The notes under the pieces were generated by a model. That model was not told the DNA's origin, ran no database searches, and worked only from the letters and a program-made list of their open reading frames with translations. A stretch of 36,788 nt of DNA from Gemmatimonadota bacterium (GTDB lineage: Bacteria > Gemmatimonadota > Gemmatimonadetes > Gemmatimonadales > Gemmatimonadaceae): NCBI GenBank assembly GCA_021324635.1, contig JAJPIS010000096.1:1-36788 (forward strand). The letters are read 5' to 3'. Of the stretch, positions 24,258 to 32,000 are shown piece by piece. The first letter of the stretch is position 1, and each line of letters begins with the position of its first letter. The position numbers and the translations under genes were made by a program.

Positions 24258-25276
24258 CTCGCTTCTCCGTCTCGTCCACCCCGTCCGCTCCGCGCCGGCG
24301 CCGCCGCCCCGGTTGGGCGGCTGCGGCCTGGCTGATCGCCTCCGCGTGCCTCGTCCTGGGCGCGCCGTCGGGCGCCGCCGCGCAGGTCGCGGCGTCGGCG
24401 CCCGCAGCCGCGGCGCAGCCGGCGAGCAGGGATCCGGGCGCGGATTTCATCACGCCGCACATCACCGACTCGCGCGAAATCGACTACCCGTGCCTGCGGC
24501 CGGGCTTCGTGTGCGTCCAGGAGCTTCCGCGCTGGGCGCCGCTGCGCATCGGCTCACTCGAGATCGACCTCTCGCCGACCAAGCACGTCGTCTGGCTCCT
24601 GATCGCGGCGATCCTGTGCCTGGCGACGCTCCTCGCCGCCGCCCGCTTCCACCGCCGCCACGTCGCCAATCCGGCCGTGGCGCCGGGCGGCTTCGCGGCC
24701 GGGATCGAGGCGATGGTGCTGTACCTTCGGCAGACCGTCGTTCTGCCCAACGTCGGCCCGCACGGCGACGCGTACACGCCCTTCATCCTCACGCTCTTCT
24801 TCTTCATCCTCTTCGCCAACCTCGTCGGGTTGATCCCGTACGGCTCGACGGCGACCGGGAACATCTCGGTCACCCTCATGCTCGCGCTGGTCTCGTTCGT
24901 CGTGACCGAAGTGTCGGGCATGGTGGCTCTGGGGAGCGACTACTGGAAGACGGTCGTGTACTGGAATACGGACCTCAAGCTCCCGCTCCGAGTGCTGATG
25001 GCGATCCTCATGTCGCCGATCGAGGTCTTCTCGAAGTTCACGAAGCCGTTCGCGCTGACGATCCGACTCTTCGCCAACATGATCGCCGGCCACGTCGTGC
25101 TGCTGGCCCTCATCAGCCTCATCTTCACCTTTGGGAGCTACTGGATCGCCGCGGCGCCGGTGCTCATGGGCGTCGCGATCTCGCTCCTCGAGATTTTCGT
25201 TGCCTTCTTGCAAGCGTTCATCTTCGCCATCCTCACGGCGGTCTTCATCGGCCAGATCCGGGCAGGAGCGCACTGA
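24239..25276 (+). CDS. atpB: F0F1 ATP synthase subunit a
   Basis: A 345-residue subunit a, the membrane stator that forms the proton half-channels. Family features: SPTKHVVWLLIAAILCL at TM1, TLFFFILFANLVGLIPYGST, and the essential arginine in FALTIRLFANMIAGH (Arg276), followed by the last two helices ending FAILTAVFIGQIRAG. It is longer than E. coli subunit a because of about 100 extra N-terminal residues: a signal-like segment (AAAAWLIASACLVLGAPSGA, then AAQ) and a soluble part with two cysteines (85 and 92). No internal start gives a normal-length protein without losing conserved sequence. Confidence 0.95.
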   Translation: MASSVLTRFSVSSTPSAPRRRRRPGWAAAAWLIASACLVLGAPSGAAAQVAASAPAAAAQPASRDPGADFITPHITDSREIDYPCLRPGFVCVQELPRWAPLRIGSLEIDLSPTKHVVWLLIAAILCLATLLAAARFHRRHVANPAVAPGGFAAGIEAMVLYLRQTVVLPNVGPHGDAYTPFILTLFFFILFANLVGLIPYGSTATGNISVTLMLALVSFVVTEVSGMVALGSDYWKTVVYWNTDLKLPLRVLMAILMSPIEVFSKFTKPFALTIRLFANMIAGHVVLLALISLIFTFGSYWIAAAPVLMGVAISLLEIFVAFLQAFIFAILTAVFIGQIRAGAH

Positions 25277-25506
25277 CGAGCGAGCGCCGGTGGCCGGGCG
25301 CCGATGGCGCGGCCGGGACTCCAGATGTCGGGAGGTGTTGGACGTGCGCGGCGGTCGCTCCCCCGCGTGCGATCGTAGCCGGCCGAGCGGCCGGTCAAGC
25401 CCGTTGAGGCCCGGGCCTCGCTGACGGGTCGGCGGATCCGACGGGATCCGCGGAGCGGTGAGTCACGAGTGGGCACCGCGTGCCCGATAGACTGTTTGGA
25501 GAATCC
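25277..25506. other. Intergenic gap inside the atp cluster
   Basis: 230 nt separate atpB from atpE, unusually long for this cluster. It is GC-rich with a hairpin-prone GGCCGGGCGCC…GGCGCGGCC stretch near 25290-25316. A processing site or an internal promoter for atpE would fit; nothing definite is seen. Confidence 0.35.
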
Positions 25507-25797
25507 ATGACCGTTCTTGCACTTCTTCAGGGCGCAGCCGAGGCGGCGGCGTCCCCGTACAATCAGCAGTACGCGAGAGCGTGGGGCATGCTCGGCGCCG
25601 GCATCGGCGCTGGCATCGCCGCTGTCGGATCCGGCATCGGCATCGGATTGATCGGGCGTGGCGTGGCCGAAGCGATGGCCCGCCAACCGGAGATGTCGGG
25701 GCAGATCCAGACCGGCGGACTGATCCTCGCCGCGCTCATCGAAGGCGTCGCGCTCTTCGGCGTCGTGATTGCGTTCCTGATCCAGAACAAGTTCTAG
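25507..25797 (+). CDS. atpE: F0F1 ATP synthase subunit c
   Basis: A 96-residue c-ring proteolipid. TM1 carries the Gly/Ala packing motif (GAGIGAGIAAVGSGIGIGL), the polar loop is RQPE, and TM2 has the ion-binding carboxylate in LAALIEGVALFG (Glu79). The Na+-type ligands (Gln in TM1, Ser/Thr after the Glu) are absent, so proton coupling is expected. ATG 25507 has GGAGA 5 nt upstream; an in-frame GTG at 25480 has no such site. About 20 extra residues precede TM1. Confidence 0.96.
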   Translation: MTVLALLQGAAEAAASPYNQQYARAWGMLGAGIGAGIAAVGSGIGIGLIGRGVAEAMARQPEMSGQIQTGGLILAALIEGVALFGVVIAFLIQNKF

Positions 25798-25894
25798 AGC
25801 TCGGGTGGCGGCGTCCGGACCCGGGTCCGGACGCTCGCTGCCGAGCGGACGGGCGCCACGACGCGCCGCCCACACGTACCCAGCTTCCGATATC

Positions 25895-26545
25895 ATGCCT
25901 CACGACACTCCTTCGCTTCCCTTCCACGACGGCCGCCTTGGGATCCGGGCGCTCGCCACGCGCGTCGCGGGCGCAGTCCTGATCGGCGCCATGACCGCGG
26001 CGCCGCTCCTGGCTCAGCAGAGTGAGGGCGGGCCTGACGGTGGCAACATCCTGAGGCCGCGGGGCGGCCTCATGGTGTGGACGCTCGTCATCTTTCTCGT
26101 CCTCCTCGGCGTCCTCTCGCGCTTCGCCTTCCGGCCCATCACGGCGGCCGTCGCGGCGCGAGAAAAGGGGCTGGAGGATGCCCTCGAGCAAGCTCGCCGC
26201 GATCGGGCCGAGGCCGCCCAGCAGCTCAAGGAGCAGCGGCAGTTGCTGGAGCGCACGAACAGCGAAGCCCAGCGCATCATCGCCGAGGCGCGCGTGGCGG
26301 CCGACCGCGTGCGCCACGACCTGCTCGAGCAGGGTCAGGCTCAACAGCGAGAGCTGCTCGAGCGGGCGCGGCGGGACATCGACGATGAGCGCCGCCGGGC
26401 GATCACCGATCTGCGCCGGGAGGCGGTCGACCTTGCGATCCTCGGCGCGAGCAAGGTGATCGAGAAGAATCTGGATGATCAGACGAACCGGAAGCTGGTC
26501 GACGCGTTCATCGCGGACCTCAAGCCGGCCGCGGCCGGCCGCTGA
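25895..26545 (+). CDS. atpF: F0F1 ATP synthase subunit b
   Basis: A 216-residue subunit b, the peripheral stalk. A membrane helix (LMVWTLVIFLVLLGVLSRFAF, about 62-82) is followed by RPI and a long charged coiled coil (about 85-190, EKGLEDALEQARRDRAEAAQ) and the C-terminal AILGASKVIEKNL segment that binds delta. Ahead of the membrane helix lies a second hydrophobic stretch ending ALLAQQ-like (TRVAGAVLIGAMTAAPLLAQ), which resembles a cleavable signal. ATG 25895 is chosen; the upstream start at 25805 adds sequence unlike any ATPase subunit. It overlaps atpH by one base. Confidence 0.94.
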   Translation: MPHDTPSLPFHDGRLGIRALATRVAGAVLIGAMTAAPLLAQQSEGGPDGGNILRPRGGLMVWTLVIFLVLLGVLSRFAFRPITAAVAAREKGLEDALEQARRDRAEAAQQLKEQRQLLERTNSEAQRIIAEARVAADRVRHDLLEQGQAQQRELLERARRDIDDERRRAITDLRREAVDLAILGASKVIEKNLDDQTNRKLVDAFIADLKPAAAGR

Positions 26546-27093
26546 TGCGCGACGCGACGATCGCCGCCAACTACGCCGAGGCGCTTCTGGCGCTGGCCGA
26601 GCGGGCGAAGGATCCGGCCGGGTGGGGCGTCATGTTCGGCGACATCGCCGACGCCGTCGAGCGCGACCCCGCGCTGCGGCGGTTCCTCGAGTCACCGCGC
26701 ATCAGCGAGCGGACCAAGAACGACGTGCTCGCGCGCGCCCTTCAGGACCGGGTGCCGCGGTTGCTCGTCCGCTTTCTGGCGATGCTGCTCCATCACCGGC
26801 GACAGATGCTGATCGGTGAGATCGCGCGGGAGTACAATCGCCTGCTCGACCAGCTCGAGGGCCGTGTCCGCGCCGACGTCACGGTCGCTCGCGACATGGA
26901 CGGTGCGGAACGTGACGCGTTGGCCGCGAGGCTCACGCCGACCCTGGGGGGCGGGAGGGACGTCGTGCCCGTCATCCGGATCCATCCGCCGATCCTGGGC
27001 GGCATGATCGTGCGCGTGGGCGACACCGTGGCCGACGGCTCCGTCCGGACCCGACTGGCGCGCCTCCGCCGGCGCCTCGCTGCCGCGCAGTGA
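26545..27093 (+). CDS. atpH: F0F1 ATP synthase subunit delta
   Basis: A 182-residue OSCP/delta subunit that ties the b stalk to the top of F1. The N-terminal helical domain begins IAANYAEALLALAE, and the C-terminal part contains VRADVTVARDM and the conserved GGMIVRVGDTVADGSVRTRL. The ATG overlaps the atpF stop (TGATG), showing coupling. Genes for F1 alpha, gamma, beta and epsilon do not follow; the next gene is a cupin 121 nt on. Confidence 0.93.
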   Translation: MRDATIAANYAEALLALAERAKDPAGWGVMFGDIADAVERDPALRRFLESPRISERTKNDVLARALQDRVPRLLVRFLAMLLHHRRQMLIGEIAREYNRLLDQLEGRVRADVTVARDMDGAERDALAARLTPTLGGGRDVVPVIRIHPPILGGMIVRVGDTVADGSVRTRLARLRRRLAAAQ

Positions 27094-27214
27094 GCCGTCG
27101 GGAGCGATCGACCCCCGCCCGCGCGGCGTGCGCTCGAGCGGTACACGACGTGCGACGAGCGGCGCGGGCCGTGTCCCCTGTGCAGGTCGCGCAGTCCGGG
27201 CCCCGGGGGCGCCG

Positions 27215-27628
27215 ATGAGCGGCACCTCGCCGGGACAGGGCGACCCCGGGGCGGCAGGTGGGCGGGTCAGCGTCAGGGTGGTACCGAAACCGTGGGGACA
27301 CGAGACGATCTGGGCTCACACGGACCGCTACGTGGGGAAGGTGCTCCACATCAAGGCGGGGCACGCCCTCTCCGTCCAGTACCACACGCGCAAGGACGAG
27401 ACGATCCACCTCATGTCCGGCGAGATGATCTACCGCGTGGGATCGGACCGGGAGACGCTTCGAGATGTGCGACTCCGGCCCGGCGAATCCTATCGCAACA
27501 CGCCGGGCATGGTTCACCAGATGGAAGCGGTCACCGATTGTGATGTGCTGGAGGCCTCGACACCCGATCTCGACGATGTCGTGCGCCTCAGCGACCGTTA
27601 CGGCCGGGAGGGCACGAGCGCGCCCTGA
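27215..27628 (+). CDS. Single-domain cupin, phosphomannose isomerase type II-like
   Basis: A 137-residue cupin. VVPKPWGHETIWAHTDRYVG and QYHTRKDETIHLMSGE reproduce the metal-binding motif 1 (HxnH…E) of the isomerase half of type II mannose-6-phosphate isomerases, and GESYRNTPGMVHQMEA is motif 2. Stand-alone copies are common near nucleotide-sugar genes. The ATG at 27215 is preceded by a G-run but no perfect Shine-Dalgarno. It ends 57 nt before the nucleotidyltransferase gene, so the two are likely co-transcribed and act on hexose phosphates. Confidence 0.82.
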   Translation: MSGTSPGQGDPGAAGGRVSVRVVPKPWGHETIWAHTDRYVGKVLHIKAGHALSVQYHTRKDETIHLMSGEMIYRVGSDRETLRDVRLRPGESYRNTPGMVHQMEAVTDCDVLEASTPDLDDVVRLSDRYGREGTSAP

Positions 27629-27685
27629 TCCGCACTGACCACCCGCACGCCGGGCCGAGCCCCGGAGGACCGCCGGAGTGATTGC

Positions 27686-28675
27686 ATGAAGGTCATCATC
27701 CCGCTCGCGGGGAAGGGCACCCGACTCCGCCCGCACACGCACGTGACGCCCAAGCCGATGCTCCGGGTGGCCGGCCAGCCGGTGATGTCGTACATCCTCG
27801 ACGACCTGCGGAGACTCGGGGACATCGAGGAGGTCATTTACATCACCGGGCACCTCAAGGACAAAGTCGAGACGTATGCGCGGCAAGCCCTCGACGCCCG
27901 GGCTGTCTTCATCGAGCAAGCGGTACAGAACGGTACGGCCGGGGCGATCGCGCTCGCGCGCCCGCACGTCGACCAGCCGGTGTTGATCATCTTCGTCGAT
28001 ACGATCTTCGATGCCGACCTCTCGGTGATCGACCGGGTCGATGCCGACGGCATCATCTGGACGAAGGAGGTCGAAGACTACCAACGCTTCGGCGTGGTCG
28101 TCACCGACGCGCAGGGATACATGACCCGCATCGTCGAGAAGCCGTCGACGCCGATCTCCAAGCGGGCCAACATCGGCCTGTACTTCGTCCGCGACTGGCG
28201 GCTGCTCTATGAGGGGATCGACCAGGTGCTCGCGAGCCCCCCGAACAAGGGCGAGTACTACCTCACCGACGCCTTTCAGTACATGATCGACCACGGCGCG
28301 CGGCTCAAAGTGGTCGATGTCGCGGGGTGGTTCGATGCGGGCAAGCTCGATACGCTGATCGCGACGAATCGCGTCATGCTCGAGCGCGGCCGGGCACGGC
28401 GGCCGGCCGCCATCCCCGGGTCCACCATCATCGACCCGGTCTACATCGAGGACGGGGTCGCGATCCGCGGATCGCGGGTCGGGCCCAATGTCTCGATCGG
28501 CGCCGGGACGGTGGTCGAGGACTCGGAGCTGCGTGACACGATCGTGGGCTTGCACGCCCGGGTCCGCCGGGCGCATCTGACGAACTCACTCGTGGGGGAC
28601 CACGTGGTGCTCGACGGTGTGCGCGGCGAGGTAACGGTCGGAGACCACTCCGAGATCAGGGGCACGAGCGCCTGA
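27686..28675 (+). CDS. Sugar-1-phosphate nucleotidyltransferase with left-handed beta-helix tail
   Basis: A 329-residue NTP transferase. The nucleotide loop is LAGKGTRLRP (8-17), TPKPM follows (21-25), and VEKPSTP and the NIGLYF segment are in the substrate half; IFVDTIF carries the metal aspartate. From about 240, hexapeptide-like turns (IIDPVYIEDGVAIRGS, RVGPNVSIGAGTVVEDS) form a C-terminal left-handed beta helix. This arrangement resembles archaeal-type glucose-1-phosphate thymidylyltransferases. GGAG 7 nt upstream supports ATG 27686. The sugar and base specificity cannot be read from sequence. Confidence 0.92.
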   Translation: MKVIIPLAGKGTRLRPHTHVTPKPMLRVAGQPVMSYILDDLRRLGDIEEVIYITGHLKDKVETYARQALDARAVFIEQAVQNGTAGAIALARPHVDQPVLIIFVDTIFDADLSVIDRVDADGIIWTKEVEDYQRFGVVVTDAQGYMTRIVEKPSTPISKRANIGLYFVRDWRLLYEGIDQVLASPPNKGEYYLTDAFQYMIDHGARLKVVDVAGWFDAGKLDTLIATNRVMLERGRARRPAAIPGSTIIDPVYIEDGVAIRGSRVGPNVSIGAGTVVEDSELRDTIVGLHARVRRAHLTNSLVGDHVVLDGVRGEVTVGDHSEIRGTSA

Positions 28676-29012
28676 CGGCCCGGTGTCCGCCGCTCGGTGT
28701 CGCGGCCCGATGGCCCCGGCTCGGTAGCCCCGGCTGGGTGGCCTTGGTCCCGGGCCGCCCGTGGCCCGCGTCATGCAGACTCATCCGGGAAATCAGGGGC
28801 CGTCTCGAGCGCGGCTGACGTCGCTGTGCCGGCGGCGACGCATATGACCCTCCCGTAGCTTGCAGAGCCGGCCCGGGTCGGGCGGACGGCCACCGCACCG
28901 GCCGTGGCTCGATCGGTGGACCCGGTCTCCGCTGCTGGCGCTCGGCGATGGTTCGGCGCGACCTTCGAGTCGTGTCCTCGACGAGGAGCAAGAGAAGCCC
29001 ATAGGATCTGGA
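28676..29012. other. Intergenic region before the giant kinase
   Basis: 337 nt with GC-rich CCCCGGCT-type direct repeats near 28705-28740. A few consensus-like hexamers occur near 28816-28850 (CTGACG, CATATG) but at non-standard spacing. No gene seen. Confidence 0.4.
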
Positions 29013-32000
29013 GTGCACTCCGATCGGCACGCCGCGCCCGACGCGCCGGCTCCCCCCCGCGACCCACGACGCGCGGTCGATCAGGTGCTCGCGGGCGGTG
29101 GGTCGATGGGGGCGCTCATGCGCACGATCGACTGGAGCGCGACACCCCTCGGGCCGGTCGATGGCTGGTCGCAGGCCCTTCGCACGATCGTCCGGTTCCT
29201 GCTCGCCAACCGGTTTCCGTTGCTCCTCTGGTGGGGGCCGGAATACATCCAGTTGTACAACGATGCCTATCGGCCGGTGCTCGGGACGAAGCACCCCCGG
29301 TCGATGGGCCAGCCGGCCCGCGAATGCTGGCCCGAGATCTGGGACATCATCGGGCCGCTGATCGATACGCCATTCGAGGGCGGGCCGGCGACGTGGATGG
29401 ACGACATCGCGCTGGAGCCCAACCGGCACGGCTTCCCCGAGGAGACGCACTTCACGATCGCCTACAGCCCGGTCCCGGACGAGACGGCCCCCCGCGGCAT
29501 CGGCGGCGTCCTGGCCACCGTGCACGAGATCACCGAGCAGGTGATCGGCGAGCGGCGCGTGCGGGCGCTACGCGAGCTGGGCGTACGGGCGCTCGCCGAG
29601 GCGACCAATGCGGAGTCCGCGTGCGCCGCCGCGGCCGAGACGCTGGCCGCCTACGACACCGATGTCCCGTTCGCCCTGATTTATCTGCTCGAGGACGGTG
29701 ACGCGGGCGCCCGGCGGGCCCGACTGGCCGGAGCGGCGGGGGTCGCTCCGGGCGAGCCGATCAGTCCGACCGTCGTGGCGCTCGATCCCGCCCCGGACGA
29801 CGGCGTACCCCCCGCCGCGTCCGAGAGCACCGCCACCGGCGCGGGCGGCGGGGCACACGGGGGGGCACACGGCGGGGCACACGGCGGGGCACATGGCGGG
29901 GCACATGGTGGCCTGCGCGGCGGTGGGTCGGCCGGCGAGTGGCCGTTGGCCGAGGCGCTGCGCGGGGAGCGCGCGCTGCTGGTCGAGGATCTCGCCACCC
30001 GATTCGGCCGGGTACCGCCGGGGCCCTGGTCGGACCCGCCGCACAGCGCGGTGGTTCTGCCCATCCCCTCGACCACCGCGCACCGTCCGGCCGGCGTGCT
30101 CGTCGCCGGCGTGAGCGCCCGACTCGCGCTCGACGAGCGCTACCAGGGGTTCCTGGAGCTGCTTACCGGGCAACTCGCGACGACGATCGCGAACGCGCGC
30201 GGGTACGAGGAGGAGCGGCGACGGGCCGAAGCGCTCGCGGCGCTGGACCGCGCCAAGACGGCGTTCTTCTCGAACGTGAGCCACGAGTTTCGCACCCCGC
30301 TCACGCTCCTCCTCGCGCCGCTCGAGGAGGCGGTGCGCCGGCGCGACGGCGCTGCGCTGCCCGCTGCGGGTGTGGCCGAGGTGGCGGATGTGGAATCGGG
30401 AGTCGCCGGCACCGACCTCGATCTTGCCTACCGGAACGCGCTCCGCCTGCTCAAGCTCGTCAACACGCTCCTCGATTTCTCGCGCATCGAGGCCGGTCGG
30501 ATGCATGCGGTCTACGAGCCGACCGACCTGGCGGCGCTGTCCGCGGAGCTGGCGAGCAACTTCCGCTCGGCCACCGAGCGGGCAGGGCTGCGACTCGTTG
30601 TCGACGCCCCGGCCCTGCCCGAGCGCGTGTACGTGGACCGCGACATGTGGGAGAAGATCGTCCTCAATCTCCTCTCCAACGCCTTCAAGCATACGTTCGA
30701 GGGAGAGATCGCGGTCGCGGTGCGCGCCGACGGTCGGTTCGCGGTGCTCACCGTGCGCGATACCGGCGTCGGGATCCCCGCCGAGGAGCTGCCGCACGTC
30801 TTCGAGCGCTTTCACCGGGTACCGAACGCCCGGTCGCGGACGCACGAGGGGACCGGGATCGGGCTGGCGCTGGTCCACGAGCTGGTGAAGCTCCACGGCG
30901 GCGTCGTCGAGGTGACGAGCGCCCCCGGCGCCGGCGCCACCTTCACGATCCGCATCCCCTTTGGCATCGCACATCTCCCGCCCGATCGCATCGGGGTGCC
31001 GGCGCCCGGACAGGCGACGAGCGCCGGGGCGGCCGCCTACGTCGAGGAGGCCCTCCGGTGGCTGCCGGACCCGGCGCTTCCACTCCCGGAGTGGTCACGT
31101 GACGGGGTGATGGGCGAGGGCTCGGGCACGACGCCGCCGGCCGGCGGCCCGCGCGTGCTGGTGGCCGACGACAACGCCGACATGCGCGCCTACGTGGCGC
31201 GGCTCCTCGGCGCGCAGTGCGTCGTGGAGTGCGTCGGGGACGGGACGGCCGCGCTGGCGGCTGTGCGTCGCGATGCGCCTGACCTCGTGCTGGCGGACGT
31301 CATGATGCCCGGGCTGGACGGGCTCGCGCTCCTCCGCACGCTGCGCGCGGATCCCGCGACCCGGGAGATCCCCGTCATTCTCCTCTCGGCCCGGGCAGGC
31401 GCCGAGGCGCGCGTCGAAGGCCTGGACGCGGGCGCCGACGACTACCTCGTCAAGCCGTTCGCCTCGCGTGAGCTGGTGGCGCGCGTCGGTGCGACGCTCG
31501 AGCTGTCCCGCGTGCGGGCGCGCGCCCGCGAGGCACTGGGCGCGAGCGAGGCCCGCCTGCGGGCGCTCTTCGAGTCGGTGCCGGTCGCCGTGTTCGTCTG
31601 CGATCGCGACGGCGTCATCCAGCAGTACAATCGGCGGGCCACCGAGCTCTGGGGACGAGAGCCGGAGTGCGGTGATCCGGAGGAGCGGTATTGCGGATCG
31701 CTCGCGTTGTATCTCCCCGACGGCACCTTCCTGCCACGCACGGAGAGCCCGACCGTGCGCGTGCTGCGGGAGGGCGTCGCCATCCAGAACGTCGACATCG
31801 TGATCGAGCGGCCCGACGGCTCCCGCATCGCGGTCGTGGCCAACTTCGCGCCCCTGCGGGATGGGCAGGGCCAGGTGACGGGCGTGATCACGTCGTTCGA
31901 CGACATCACGGAGCGGAGCCGAACGACGCGACTCCTCGGCGAGCAGACGCGCCTCCTGGAGCTGATCGCCGCCGGCCGGCCGCTCGATGAGTGTCTGACC

